Assembly (NCBI GenBank): GCA_905221605.1
Contig: CAJNDS010002723.1
Coordinates: 1,097,316 to 1,161,315, forward strand
Source: Symbiodinium natans
Lineage: Eukaryota; Sar; Dinophyceae; Suessiales; Symbiodiniaceae
Direction: 5' to 3'
DNA: 64,000 nt
In this document: piece after piece, positions 10,356 to 20,541 of the stretch
How positions within the stretch are numbered: position 1 is the first letter of the stretch
How the letters are laid out: every line of letters starts with the position of its first letter
The notes under the pieces: generated by a model
Databases searched by the model: none
The model's input: only the letters and a program-made list of their open reading frames with translations
Told to the model about the DNA's origin: nothing
Position numbers and translations under genes: made by a program

Positions 10356-10568
10356 AGTTTAGGGTTCAGGGGCCTGAGCCCTGAAACCGAAATAGATTGG
10401 GTAGATACCATAAAGGGAAGTCCCAAAACCCGAAAGTCTGACACAAGATCGGGGGAGAGTTGCTAGGCCTCTTGGCGGGCTCCAGGCTTTTTTGGGGCTT
10501 GCTGAGTTTTTTCAACAGCATCGAGGCCGCGATCGGGGTTTAGCAAAGGGATTGCTCAAGACTCAGCG

Positions 10569-10985
10569 TTGCCAGTGATGTGGGCTTGGGGTTTTGGATG
10601 TAAAGAGCGGTTGCGCTGCCTTGGCTACTGTGTCGGGTTGGCCCGGGCGACGGACGGTTCGTGTATAGTTCGCCCTAAGACCTCTAGGCATCGCTTTATA
10701 AACCTACCACTTGCCCCCGAGCGCCCAAATCATCGGCATCCTGTTTTGCAAGGAGCAGAGCAACAGCTCTCACCCTCCAGAATCGCACCAGAGACCACAA
10801 TCTCATTCAACAAAGCGCCGTACAAATACCAGCCCTTTAAACTGCGCACTAAACACGTTGTTCCACAGAAAATCCATCAGAACCCATCCCCCTGCGCCAA
10901 TCAAGCAGCCATTGGTCCACAGCCTTATCTACCATTGATCCCACAGCTTGGGATGCTCCCCCTTATACTAACTAACAGTCCTTAA
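10569..10985 (+). CDS. 138-codon open frame (tentative)
   Basis: Frame reads through 10569-10985 and includes FNKAPYKYQPFKLRTKHVV. Its last part enters a family A element at 10948, so the true coding end would be earlier. A second frame is also open. No domain recognised. Confidence 0.25.
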   Translation: MPVMWAWGFGCKERLRCLGYCVGLARATDGSCIVRPKTSRHRFINLPLAPERPNHRHPVLQGAEQQLSPSRIAPETTISFNKAPYKYQPFKLRTKHVVPQKIHQNPSPCANQAAIGPQPYLPLIPQLGMLPLILTNSP

Positions 10986-11066
10986 TAGTACCCCCGCCCC
11001 CCCCCCCCCCCCCCCCACCCATTATAATCCCCATTAAGGACTGCTAGTGTAAGGGGGAACATCCCA
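10948..11066. mobile_element. Family A TIR element with C-homopolymer centre
   Basis: TTGGGATGCTCCCCC opens and GGGGGAACATCCCA closes it; ACAGTCCTTAATAG and ATTAAGGACTGCTAG form the inner inverted arms. Confidence 0.75.
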
Positions 11067-11164
11067 GGCATGTCGCCCAAGCTCCACCCTAGGCAGCCCA
11101 CAACACCATTCAGGAAGAAAGCCCCCCCCCCCCCTTAAGTGTGAGATGGGGATTCTCGTCTTAC

Positions 11165-11365
11165 TTTTTGGGGGGGTTCTTAAGCAAATAGTGTGCCAAT
11201 AAACTACCTAATCTACGCGCGACACACCGAAAAGTCGTTTGCGCCCTTGCGCAATGTGGTTCAGGCTCTTGAGTTAGGTGGTTCTTAGTGGGAATAAGGT
11301 ACCCTATATAATCCTCAAAAGGGTACATGTAGGGGGATGTAGGGTACCTCATTCCCTCATACCCT
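11165..11365. mobile_element. Remnants of family B and family E elements
   Basis: GGGGTTCTTAAGCAAATAGT at about 11173 is one family B end without its partner. TTCTTAGTGGGAATAAGGTACC at about 11281 and GGTACCTCATTCCCTCATACCC at about 11340 are inverted family E ends. Confidence 0.55.
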
Positions 11366-11633
11366 ACGAAGAACCAGCCAGTTCTAGGTCCTTAGGCTAT
11401 GTCTAGTAAATTCAGATAACGGGTCGATGGTCCCCTAGGCTGTCGTCAACCCGAGCTTCAATCAAGACCCGACCCATGCCTCACATCAATTAACTGCTTC
11501 TCCTTTCTCTTCCTCTACACTTGACGCAAGTACGCAAAGGTTGACCTAGTGGACGCAAGGGTTGGCCTTCACCAACATGCTCTTCAACAGGCAGTTGCTG
11601 CAACATGTGCGCTTGCCTTGATTTCCTCCAATA

Positions 11634-11868
11634 TTGACGGGCGCGACCCTTTCAAACTATTTTGTTCTTAAGCACTCAGAGCAAGCCACAGCGAGCAAAA
11701 GGCAGAAGTGGGAACGAGCACCAAGGCAGCATAAACCTGCGAAACAACGAATGGCAAGTTCCTTCCGGTATACGGTTAAATTGGCTGCTTCAAACCTCGA
11801 GTGGTGGGCGGCCACGACCGCGACAGTCATGCGCAGTCGCACATCGGGCAGATCTCACGGTGCATTAA
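11634..11868 (+). CDS. Exon candidate, basic, unrecognised
   Basis: About 75 codons, open, including ASKRQKWERAPRQHKP and NLEWWAATTATVMRSR; the minus strand is also partly open. The frame runs into a CCCTAAA tract. Weak support. Confidence 0.25.
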
Positions 11869-11927
11869 AGCTCCCACCCCTAAACCCTAAACCCTAAACC
11901 CTAATCCCTAAACCCCACCTGGGCCCA

Positions 11928-12002
11928 GGTCGCGGACTGCGCCAAGGTCCTTGCGACGACCCCCGGCGGGGACACGATCAACTACCAAGGCCGGAAGCTT
12001 CG
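11928..12002 (+). CDS. Exon candidate ending at a telomeric donor
   Basis: Frame AQVADCAKVLATTPGGD then TINYQGRKLR ends at CGG followed by GTTTAGGG, which could serve as the 5' splice site. No family recognised. Confidence 0.45.
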
Positions 12003-12188
12003 GGTTTAGGGTGTAGGGTGTAGGGTTTAGGGTTTTAGGGCTTTTTTTCTTTGGGCGCGGGGGGTGCTTTCTGGGTTTTGGGGTCCCTGACCGGCTTTCC
12101 GGATGTTCGCCTTCCACATCTGAACTCGGCTGAGCGTTAGACTAAACCCCAAACCCCAAACCCCAAACCCTAAACCCTAAACCAACCC

Positions 12189-12280
12189 ATGAGGCGAAGT
12201 GTGCCAAGTCCAGCGCTGCCTGCGGGCTGGAGCAGAGGCTTGGCGAAGGGGCGTTCTGGACACCGAGTTGCCATTTCAAG
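12189..12280 (+). CDS. Candidate first exon before a family A element
   Basis: ATG at 12189, just after a CCCTAAA/CCCCAAA tract, opens MRRSVPSPALPAGWSRGLA and continues to ISS at the left end of the family A element. N terminus is basic and could be a targeting sequence. Confidence 0.4.
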
Positions 12281-12360
12281 TTGGGATGTTCCCCCTTACA
12301 CAAAACAGTCTTTTATAGGGATGATCGTAACCCCTATTATAGTGTCTATTAAGGGTGGGA
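12281..12360. mobile_element. Family A element, degenerate right half
   Basis: Clear left end TTGGGATGTTCCCCCTTACA; the right arm (TATTAAGGGTGGGATT) has diverged. Confidence 0.6.
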
Positions 12361-12960
12361 TTGAGCGTCGGAGATCCTGAGCAACTTTCTACTGAAACCC
12401 TGCCGCTATGTGGATGAGGGTTTAGGGTTTAGGGATTAGGGTGTATTGCACAATGTGCCGGTGGCCTGTGATCCCTCAGACAAAGCACCCCCTATTGCCC
12501 CAAAACCCCAAGACAAAAACTCGCACAAACCCTTTAAGGCATCCAGCTCCTGGTTCAATGAGGGGCTTTCTAGGGGGTTTAGGACTTTCAGGGTCTAAGC
12601 ACGCCCGGTAGCTTCATTCTCCTTGGCGCCGAGAGGCCTTTGGTTTGGCTGGGCACTCGGACCGGCTCAAGCAAGAAACCTAGGCGCAGTAATACTCTGC
12701 TATAATCCGGTGAGAAAATTAAAACAACAAGATACTATAATGGAATAGTATATAGATGCACTATTCTTGTGATAAAAAAATAAACACAACAAGATACTAT
12801 AATGGAATGGTAGATACATATACTACTAGTACAGGCATCTTTCTGAGCCGAGGGAGGTTGCGGGTTGAAGGACCGATGGGGAGGCAGATTCCCAGTGGCA
12901 TATGATGCCTGTTTGGTGCATAAGAGAGAAGGGTTCAGAGTTTAGGGTTTAGGGTTTGCG
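12361..12960. other. Intron-like stretch with a 26-bp direct repeat
   Basis: CAACAAGATACTATAATGGA followed by ATRGTA occurs at about 12726 and 12787 (one mismatch). The rest is AT-rich with short telomere-like units. No supported exon. Confidence 0.5.
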
Positions 12961-13104
12961 CCGGTTCAGATACAGTTAGTTGTCTTGTTGTCATCCAGTC
13001 GTGAGTTGGTTGCGGTCGAAGACTTTTCACCAGCCTGGTTCGAACTGCAATCAGGAGCCAGTGCTCAGAATCTCTGGTCAGGCTTAGAGCGAAAGTCTTG
13101 CTGG
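12961..13104 (+). CDS. Exon candidate interrupted by a family E element
   Basis: An open frame reads LLSSSRELVAVEDFSPAWFE and continues LQSGASAQNLWSGLERKSCWFF to the element edge. Composition is coding-like. The continuation downstream is not clear because G homopolymers follow. Confidence 0.45.
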
Positions 13105-13204
13105 TTCTTCGTAGAGTATGGGGGAACGAGGTACCCATCCCCTTATATATACCCTTTAAGGGATTATGTGGGGTACCTAATTCCCCTTCCCTACTAAGCA
13201 CCGG
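13099..13204. mobile_element. Family E TIR element
   Basis: CTGGTTCTTCGTAGAGTATG at the left and CCCTACTAAGCACCGG at the right are inverted, with GGGGAACGAGGTACC/GGTACCTAATTCCCC arms and an inner CCCTTTAAGGG palindrome. Relatives lie at 11.28, 33.84 and 46.53 kb. Confidence 0.65.
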
Positions 13205-13470
13205 GGGGAATTCGCGGGTTTGGTAGGGGGGGGGGGGGGGCTGAGAAGGGCTCACAGTCCCGTAGAAACACACTGGAGTGGGTAATCCCCTCCCCCGAAA
13301 ATTAAATACTCCCATTATGATGGGGGGGGTATATACTATTGAGGGGGCAGGGGGGGGTTTTGATATTTCGGGGGGCGGGCATGAAGACTCCCCCTAAACC
13401 CTAAACCCTAAACCCTAAACCCTAAACCCTAAACCGGTGAAAAACCCTTACTCTAAGCATTTCTTGCCCA
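13205..13470. other. G-rich intron-like stretch
   Basis: Several G homopolymers and a CCCTAAA tract at 13394-13435. No supported exon. Confidence 0.5.
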
Positions 13471-13474
13471 AGCA

Positions 13475-13546
13475 GAGTGCAGTGTGAGCTCTGTCGCTTC
13501 CTGGAGCTGAGCATGGCCCGCACCACGACAAGGATGGGTTAGGGTT
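13475..13546 (+). CDS. Small exon candidate
   Basis: After TTTCTTGCCCAAGCAG a frame reads VQCELCRFLELSMARTTTRM up to a TTAGGGTTTAGGG tract. Unrecognised. Confidence 0.4.
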
Positions 13547-14089
13547 TAGGGTTTAGGGTCTAGGGTTTAGGGTTTAGGGGTTAGGGTCTAGGGTCTGGGG
13601 TCTGGGGTCTGGGGTTTGGGGTCTAGTTTAGGGTCTAGGATCTAGGGTTTAGGGTTTAGGGTGGCAGTTCGTCGAGCTAGTCCCCTCCCCCTAATCCAAA
13701 ACCCCCACCCCTACCCCCGAATACTAAATACCCCCAGTATACCTTGTTCTGGCAATTGCCCCTTACTTGTGTGAGGTGTTTCTGGGGTGCCTCGCCACGT
13801 AAAAAAGCACGTGACCATTCGGTACCTTAGGTGTAAGGTGTCTCCAAACCACTTTTTTTATGTCGAAAAGAACCCGCGTTACTGGCAGGAGAAATAGCCC
13901 CCGCAGGCTAGCTAGGCATGCTTTCCGAAGGGTCCAGTGCTAAAGACCTGTGCAACCCTAGACCCTAAACCCTTTTGCAACTGGGCACCTAAACCCCAAA
14001 TCCCAAACCCCATTGCCATCGCGGGGGCCAGGAGAAGCTCCATCCTCTGGGTTGCTTTGTTGCTTGCAGGCCCATTGTGACTGGGGGGA
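13547..14089. other. No firm gene
   Basis: Degenerate TTTAGGG/TCTGGGG tract at 13540-13665, then mixed sequence. A small GCC...CTCTGG segment followed by GTTGCTTTGTTGCTTGCAG (about 14020-14070) could be an exon edge, too short to call. Confidence 0.4.
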
Positions 14090-14229
14090 TGGAGTACTAT
14101 ACTTTAGTACTTCTTTGGGTTCTGGGTTCCTATAAACGCTACTTATACCTAAGAAGGGGTGGAGTACTATACTTTAATACTTGTTTTGTTTCTGGGTTCC
14201 TATAAACGCTACTTTTACCTAAGAAGTAT
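14090..14229. repeat. Tandem duplication of about 70 bp
   Basis: GGAGTACTATACTTTAGTAC and the following TTCTGGGTTCCTATAAACGC block appear twice in a row (about 14090-14158 and 14160-14229) with a few differences. Origin unknown. Confidence 0.8.
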
Positions 14230-14399
14230 ATACCTTTTTTTCCAGGGTCTACTCCAAAGTAGGGGTGAGCTTGAAGGGCTATACTTCATTTGACAAAGCA
14301 GGCAACACGACCCGGCACTGACTTTATGGGCTGCAGCATGTGCTGTGCAGACGTCGGGCAACTAAACAAAAGCAAGGAAAGGGAGGCAACAAAAGTAGA

Positions 14400-14492
14400 C
14401 CCTAAACCCTAAACCCTATACCCTAAATCCTAAACCCTAAACCCTATACCCGATACCCTATACCCTATACCTTATACCCTATACCCTATACC
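14400..14492 (-). repeat. Telomere-like tract with CCCTATAC variant
   Basis: CCCTAAA units pass into a block of CCCTATA-type units. Confidence 0.85.
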
Positions 14493-14643
14493 CACATGCT
14501 CGCCGCTCAGCTGTCATCAGGAACGATCAAGCCACGGATCCTTGGGTTTCTCTCCCATACTTTGCTTGTCATAGTCATAGTCGGGCACCACTTTACATTC
14601 TAAAAGGGTACTTAAACCCAATATGGAGTATCGATTTGATTTT

Positions 14644-15160
14644 TTAATATTCTCCCAACCATGAACTAGAGTTGCGTTCAAGCCATAAAAGCAAAGTAAG
14701 CTTCTCCTGCAAGAGATCTTGTTCAGTCGGAGATCTTGGGTACTCTTTGGTCGTGGAAGTGTTCTGAATTTTTGCAGCATGCACTCTCACGGCAAGTGGT
14801 CCTTTCATGTTCTTGAGTGTGACATCGTAGGTCCCACGCGGGCTCGTCAGCATAAACACTGGTGAAGTGCAGATTGTGCCATCATTTGTACAGCTGGGGG
14901 GTGGTGGTGTTGATTCCCACTTCGGACCACTAGTGAGCTGGCCAAAGCAAAGTCAAAGTCTCGTTGAGTATTTGTCTCCAAGATGCCCAAATTCCACGCT
15001 CATGGCTTGTCCTACTAGCTTCATGAGGAACATCTCTCCAAGTCTGGCATGTGGGCTGCCCCTGTCACGCTGGCGATCATGTAGCGGGTGTGTGAGCATG
15101 ACGCAGTTTGGCTCGGTCTTAGCTTGCCAGCCTTGTTTTGAATCTCTGAAACCTTGACGA
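14644..15160 (-). CDS. Minus-strand gene, at least two exons, unrecognised
   Basis: Reading on the minus strand, an upstream frame (about 15160-14960) includes GEMFLMKLVGQAMSVEFGHL. After the acceptor-like TTTGCTTTGGCCAG (minus), a second frame (about 14945-14644) reads LTSGPKWESTPPPPSCTNDG, then FMLTSPRGTYDVTLKNMKG and VRVHAAKIQNTST, and stops near 14644. Both have coding-like composition. The plus strand is open too (14867-15157) but looks less protein-like. It is oriented away from the gene starting at 15178, suggesting a divergent pair. Confidence 0.4.
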
Positions 15161-15177
15161 GTCGTACCGGAACCGCC

Positions 15178-15798
15178 ATGGGCTGCAATGCCTCAACGGC
15201 CGTGCTGACTTCGGAAGTAGGAGTGGTGCGGGACGAGGCTGCAGCAAAGACTATTCTTGAACTTTGCCACGAAGATACTTGGTAGCTTAGTGGTACCCTT
15301 TACCCTTTTTTTTGGTTCTGGTTCCCCTACTAAAGTGACCAACCAAAAAAGGGTGCCCTTATTAGAATATGGTTACTGGGTTACGAAGGATATGAAAGCT
15401 GGCGGTGTGTCGAAAGCTCCCGGAAGATGCATCACGGACACGATGGACTCGTCATGGGACTTCGAAACAGCGCCTCTCGCCGTGCCCAGTGGCTTAGTCG
15501 TCCGCGTTCCGCCGACTCGGCGATTGCACGAGAGGCATCTGGAGAAGCTCAACCGTTTCCAGTCAGAAACAGCAGTTCCGTTTTGGTTTTTCCTGTTCTT
15601 GTCACGAACCTTTCGTCTCCCCTGGTTAAGAGTGGCAGTAGAAGCTTTAGCTGCAGAGGCTTTCTCGCTGATGTGGAGCATCAGCCCTGGATGTTGGAGG
15701 AGATCATCGACATGCGCCGGTATGCGCCCGCATCCGCCTGCGTGTTGCTGTGGGAAAGGGAGCCAGGATTCGGAGAGCAAGTCTTCCTGACCTTGTGA
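15178..15798 (+). CDS. Small protein with MGC..S acylation motif, three exons
   Basis: Exon 1 is 15178-15273, exon 2 15389-15579, exon 3 15657-15798; the joined frame is 142 codons with TGA at 15796-15798. It begins MGCNASTAVLTSE: Gly2 and Ser6 fit the N-myristoylation pattern and Cys3 could be palmitoylated, which would place it at a membrane. Exon 2 carries GGVSKAPGRCITDTMDSS; exon 3 ends LLWEREPGFGEQVFLTL. Intron 1 is GA-AG and consists of a family D element plus its GATA duplication; intron 2 (15580-15656) is GT-AG with a pyrimidine-rich 3' part. ACCTT|GTGAGT at 15793 is an alternative donor, so the protein may be longer. Family not recognised. Confidence 0.55.
15278..15388. mobile_element. 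Family D TIR element acting as an intron, duplication GATA
   Basis: CTTGGTAGCTTAGTGG at the left and TACTGGGTTACGAAG at the right are inverted; GATA flanks at 15274-15277 and 15389-15392. The inferred intron 15274-15388 starts in the left GATA (GA) and ends in the right TIR (AAG). Confidence 0.75.
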
Positions 15799-15943
15799 GT
15801 CATGCGTAAATGATGAGTTTCACCAGTTCGAACTTTAAGTTCTAGGCTCTGCATTTGCATGCCCCAGACAGAGGCCGACTGCTTCGGTACTGCGTTAACA
15901 TGTATTCACAGTTCCTCGCTTCTCTTCGCCCTTCGAAGCCTCG

Positions 15944-16120
15944 ATGCCCCAGCCGTTTGGGTGGCGTGCGCTTGTAGATGATGACATCCGTATCCATGAC
16001 CAGAGCATCATGCCGCCCATGATGCCCTTGCACAACATGGACTTGACCCCAGACGGCCGAGGAGGCCCCACAACATTATGCAGAAGATCTAGACGTCCAG
16101 ATATCCTGAAGCCTGAAAAC
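15944..16120 (+). CDS. Downstream exon candidate
   Basis: After a pyrimidine-rich stretch ending GATGCCCCAG, a frame reads PFGWRALVDDDIRIHDQSIM and PPMMPLHNMD. It could be a further exon of the gene at 15178, but no in-phase join was found. Confidence 0.35.
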
Positions 16121-16437
16121 CTTCATTTCATTTCTACATCTGCGAAAGCATCGGCCGTAGTGATGCTTCAGCTGTAAAGCGTGTGGACCGTGCCAGGGGT
16201 CCGTATGGGGATGGTTGGGCGGAACAAAATTTGGTTCTCAGATGTTCTCAGAAGTTATGAAGGTTAGGGGTTTTGGGCTTCAGGCGGAGAGTCCAGGGTG
16301 CTGCTTACGAAGCAGGCAAGAAGGGGGTTTGGGGTTTAAGGTTCAGTGCTGAGGCTGCCACGAAGCCTTCCCCTTTCAGGCCAAAGGCGCATCAAAAAGC
16401 TTTCCCTAAACCCTAAACCCTAAACCCTAAACCCATT

Positions 16438-16533
16438 CACGAGGGGTGGGTGGCGGTAGGCACCGGCGGTCGCTTTGGGGATTGCATGTGGGGAAGCCAG
16501 GGAGGGGTTTACGTTGCAGTCCAGACACAACAC
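16438..16533 (+). CDS. Exon candidate after a CCCTAAA tract
   Basis: Reads HEGWVAVGTGGRFGDCMWGS then QGGVYVAVQTQ. Gly-rich, beta-strand-like; unrecognised. The frame remains open to a stop at about 16634. Confidence 0.4.
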
Positions 16534-16721
16534 AAAAGCAAACTCGTAATTAGCAAGATACTGCTGGCACATGTGTGCTGCGCTTTACACAGAAATGATT
16601 TTGTAGAATTGTTCGGCCGTTCAACCGACTTGTGAATTGTATAGCTGTCGGCAGCCTCGTGCCAGACGGATGGAGGTTCCTGCTGACAACCAGTGTTGCA
16701 CTTCCGCGGTGTTTCAAGGCA

Positions 16722-16940
16722 CTATTTCACCTTAAGGTGCTGAAGCTGAGCCTGGGATGATCCCGACAGCTTCAAGAAAGCCAGCATGTGTCCCGCGTGG
16801 ACACGGCGTGGACCCAGCAGACGAGGGGCCTGGAGCTTCGCGCCAGCGGAAATATATATTTTTATGTCAGCACTTGCTTGCTGCAGGATGCATTCTACGC
16901 GACGCATGGTGCCGGACGCATACTTTGTCGATAGATCCAT
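16722..16940 (-). CDS. Minus-strand exon candidate
   Basis: Minus frame includes SGTMRRVECILQQASADIKI and LQAPRLLGPRRVHAGHMLAF. The plus strand is also open (16757-16987), so the strand is uncertain. Confidence 0.3.
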   Translation of the reverse strand: MDLSTKYASGTMRRVECILQQASADIKIYISAGAKLQAPRLLGPRRVHAGHMLAFLKLSGSSQAQLQHLKVK

Positions 16941-16959
16941 CTTGGCAAGCCGTACTCCC

Positions 16960-17030
16960 TAAACCCTATAACCCTATAACTCTATAACCCTATAACCCTA
17001 TAACCCTATTAACCCTGTAACCCTAAACCC
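16960..17030 (-). repeat. Telomere-like block with CCCTATAA variant
   Basis: About eight units of CCCTATAA. Confidence 0.85.
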
Positions 17031-17446
17031 TCGTATGCAAAGTCTCGGCACCATAAATCTCCTGGGCCAGATGTCGGCGGTTTTTGGCATCCTCCACCCG
17101 GCGTAGCCAATGCAAGGTAGGTTTAACCAACAAAGGCAAAACAAGATTATAACTCCTTATAAGCGCGATAGAGGGATTATGGTTATATATATATATATAC
17201 ATACACTTTTTTTTTTTTTGGGGGGGGGGGGGGGGCCAAGGTTAACCTGTAGTTCCCCTAGGTACTGGACAACTAAGATGTCTGCCCACCGCACACCCTT
17301 TAAGACCTCAGCACCAAACAAGCGGAGGCCTTGTGACTGTTTCTGTTTCGTGTTGCTGTTGGATGCTCTTGCTTGTTCGTCGTACTGACTGCGCCGGGTT
17401 TGGCGACAAAGTTCTTTGCTGCTAAACCCTAAACCCTAAACCGTAG

Positions 17447-17542
17447 GTGCGTGGAAAGACCGCCGACCTGCAGCTATCCCGAAGCCTTGGAAGTTCGGCT
17501 GAAGCTTTGCTTCCTGCCACCCTTGCTTCTGGAATAATCCGT
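17447..17542 (+). CDS. Exon candidate
   Basis: Frame reads RGKTADLQLSRSLGSSAEAL then LPATLASGIIR up to CCGTGGGGTTCCC, where intron-like G-rich DNA begins. Unrecognised. Confidence 0.35.
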
Positions 17543-17689
17543 GGGGTTCCCAAAACATGGTTTAAGGGCTACAGTGCCCTTATTTGGTGGGGGGGGGGGG
17601 TTCCTACAAGAAGAGTTCGAATAAGAGCTATGCCCTAACCCCTAAACCCTAAACCCTAAACCCTAAGCTATGGTTCTGGTGTTTTGGGG

Positions 17690-17940
17690 GCCATCGCGCA
17701 CCCGGCCGATGGAGTTTGGCCATTTCGGAGAGGGCTTCAAGGTTACCATCCAGAGCTCGAAACCTCACCGCGGAGCGCTTAGGGTTTAGGGTTTGGGGTT
17801 TAGGGTTTAGGGCTTGGGGTTTAGGGTTTGCATTGGCATTCAGACTTCGAGCTGGGCGCTTCCCAGTGTGCCGACCTGCGTTGCGAGCGCATGTCGAGCA
17901 CCTAGCGAGCGCATGGCGAAGAGGGCTTGTTCCATATTAG
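17690..17940 (+). CDS. Two exon candidates around a telomere-like tract
   Basis: One frame before the tract reads MEFGHFGEGFKVTIQSSKPH. After the tract (about 17779-17830) a frame reads LAFRLRAGRFPVCRPALRAH and stops at 17938-17940. A different single frame (17716-17940) reads straight through the tract, translating it as GFRVWGLGF-type repeats. Which reading is used cannot be told here. Confidence 0.35.
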
Positions 17941-18116
17941 CCCTAAACCCTCAACCCTAAACCTAAACCCTAGAATGTGCCCATATTACTCAGGAATGCT
18001 GTCAGGGTTTTTGGAAGTCGCTGCGCTGTAAACGCAGGGCTCCTGGCAGGCTTTTCGGGCATTGCCCTCCTTCCGCGGTTGAAGCCGTTTGGGGTTTTAG
18101 AGTTTAGGGCCTAGAC

Positions 18117-18151
<35 letters not shown>

Positions 18152-18252
18152 TATTAATATATCTATATATATATATATATATTTATTTATTAATATATCT
18201 GTAGATATAGATATATATATATATATATATCCATATGTATATATATACAGAT
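18117..18252. repeat. (TA)n-rich low-complexity block
   Basis: About 135 bp of almost pure alternating TA with TTAATAT interruptions. Confidence 0.95.
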
Positions 18253-18530
18253 AGTTTAGGGCTTAGATAGCTTGTAGCTTTATAGGATGAAACAGGCCAA
18301 TGAGACCCGGGAAGTGAGGCGGTGCAAGAGCGAAGTTGACAAAGGGTTCCGGCCACAGGGGTTTCGGGGCTCGCTGCCAGCCTGTCTAAAGGGAACCCGA
18401 AACCTCCACAGGGTTTAGGGCTTAGGGATTCGGGTTTAGGGTTTAGGGTTTAGGGTTTGGGGTTTAGGGTTTAGGGTTTAGGGTTTAGGGTTTGGGCATT
18501 TAGGGTTTAGGGTTTAGGGGTGGGCATTTC
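18253..18530. repeat. Telomere-like tracts, no exon
   Basis: Degenerate TTTAGGG tract at about 18412-18520; nothing else recognised. Confidence 0.7.
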
Positions 18531-18625
18531 TTGGGATGCTCCCTCTTATTCGAACAGTCCTGACTTGTAGCATCCCCTTTTACAATCCCTACTAAGGACT
18601 GTTAGTATAAGCGGGAACATCCCAA
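18531..18625. mobile_element. Family A TIR element
   Basis: TTGGGATGCTCCCTC opens and GCGGGAACATCCCAA closes the element; CGAACAGTCCTGAC and AGGACTGTTAGTAT are the inner inverted arms. No clear duplication. Confidence 0.7.
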
Positions 18626-19170
18626 CCATTAAAAGTTTGCTTCGGTTCTGTTAGTGATGTCGACAGATTGATTCAGGACGGAAATGGTTCTGCTCTAAGC
18701 AGCCTGGATTAACCCGCTTGGCCAAGAGGGTGAGTTCTGATCAGGGGAGGCAGATTCTTCCGGTTGGGTGGCAACGACCCTGAGCCCCAAGCCCTAAACC
18801 CCAAACCCCTCATGTTTACGAAGTGTTAACGTGTGTTGTGCCCTGCAGTGCGTCTCTTTGAGTCAGCTAGGCGGGTGGCAAAACTAAACCCTAAACCCCT
18901 ACACCCTACACCCCTGAACCCCTAAACCCCTAAACCCTAAGTCCTAAACCCTTAAACCCCTCATGAGCTCCTCTGGGAGGTGCCGCTGTACCCTTCACGA
19001 TGCCCAGCCGACCAGGGCAGGTGAAGTTGCAGCAGGGTGTGCCTGGGTTGATCTGGGAGGTTTAGGGTTTAGGGTTCAGGGTTCAGGGTTCAGGGTTTGG
19101 GGTTTAGGGTTTAGGGTTTAGGCGCGCTGGGACAAGCCTGTGCAAAAAGGGTTTAGGGTTTTTGCTTTTG
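18626..19170. other. No firm gene; telomere-like units
   Basis: Variant CCCTAAA units at 18785-18810 and 18885-18962, and TTTAGGG tract at 19061-19120. The exon-like motif GCTAGGCGGGTGGCA lies at about 18865 (see findings). Confidence 0.4.
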
Positions 19171-19239
19171 GAAGAACCCTCAGATTTTTGGAGGAGGTTC
19201 AGGCAGGAGTCATTGACCGAGTCATGACGCTTGCGTAAA
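19171..19239 (+). CDS. Candidate terminal exon
   Basis: After TTTTTGCTTTTGGAAG a frame reads TLRFLEEVQAGVIDRVMTLA and ends at TAA (19237-19239). Helical character, unrecognised. Confidence 0.4.
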
Positions 19240-19499
19240 TCGCATTGGCTTCGATGCTCACAGGCCAGAGACCCCCGGAGCCCTGAAGCAAAATTAGGGT
19301 TTAGGGCTTAGGGCTTAGGACTAATTAGTAATAGTGTTCCCTTATGGTCCCTATAGTACCCTTTCGGGGGTTCCTTCAAAGGGATTGCATAGTATCCTGG
19401 AGTATCTAAGGGGCACCCCTATTTTCGGAAATCCCCAGTCTGGAGACGGGGAGGGTTTGGGGTCCAGGGATAGAAAGGTTTCGGGTTTGGGGGTTTGGG

Positions 19500-19740
19500 T
19501 TCAGGGTTCAGGGTTCAGGGTTTAGAGTTTAGGGTTTAGGGGTTAGGGGTTAGGGGTTAGGGGTTAGGGGTTAGGGGTTTAGGGTTTAGGGTTTAGGGTT
19601 TAGGGTTTAGGGTCTTGCTCCTGCTTCTACCGATGTTCAGCCCGCAAGCAGCCCATGGCGATCAGGAGCAAGTTCTTAGATTAAACCCTAAACCCTAAAC
19701 CCTAAACCCTAAACCCTAAACCCTAAACCCTAAACCCTAA
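19500..19740. repeat. Two opposed telomere-like tracts
   Basis: TTTAGGG tract with a TTAGGGG block (19500-19613) faces a CCCTAAA tract (19681-19742) across about 70 bp of unique sequence that has a short open frame. Such a convergent pair could form an inverted structure. Confidence 0.85.
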
Positions 19741-20047
19741 ACCTCAGCGTACCTCCAGAATAGGACCAAGTCTTGTTCGAAGGAGCCCTTCACGTCCTCT
19801 TGCTTGTGGTATTCATTGTCCTACCCTTAAATCGAAATCACAACTAGTTCAGTTCCGAAACAACGGTTAAACCCTAAACTCTAAACCCTAAACCCTAAAC
19901 CCTAAACCCTAAAACCTAAACTATGACTAAACTCCCATTCCCGCGTAGAGAACAAGCCGGCAGGGATCGTAAGAGCCTCTCCTTGAAGCAGGGGGTGTAC
20001 TTGCTGCTTCCTTCAGTCGGAATAAGGCACCTGCACCTCACATCCCC

Positions 20048-20104
20048 CTAGAATATATATATATATATATTATCTATATACATATACATATATATATATA
20101 TATT
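20048..20104. repeat. (TA)n microsatellite
   Basis: About 55 bp of TA and CATA repeats. Confidence 0.9.
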
Positions 20105-20170
20105 CCCAGTTGAGGGAGTATATAGCGACCCGATCCCTTAAACCCCAACAACTTTGTAACTGTATCTCGT

Positions 20171-20541
20171 GTCATGACACCAAGAAGAGAGTGAAGATGA
20201 TGACGTCACCGAGCAGTGCAGAGACCACGCCCACCACAGTATTCCTTTGAGTGGCTGTTGCTAAGGAACCGATATTGAATGACCATCATGGGTATCTCCC
20301 TAGTACGGCGACTTTAACTAGCAATCCAATTCTGGCGGCAACATGTTGGTGCATGTTTGTTGCGGCTGGCGGTGTGCGTGGGCTTAAAACCCTACGTAGG
20401 GCCTCACCACAATCTACAAACCCCGTTGCAAAAACAAGTGCTTATAAGGAATTCCGCAAAATATCGAAATCCTTGAACTCCACCCGACCCCCTCCCAGTG
20501 CACGGACTCGAAACAAGCCCTCCGGAGTTTGCCCAATCTGA
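20171..20541 (+). CDS. Exon candidates, unrecognised
   Basis: One frame (about 20171-20252) reads CHDTKKRVKMMTSPSSAETT; another (20251-20541) reads about 95 codons including AVAKEPILNDHHGYLPSTA and stops at 20539. Both are coding-like, but they are in different frames and no splice join was established. Confidence 0.3.

Noticed and set aside
13010-13045. GGTTCGAACTGCAATCAGG as a tRNA T-arm
   Set aside because: Pairing fails and the segment lies within an exon candidate.
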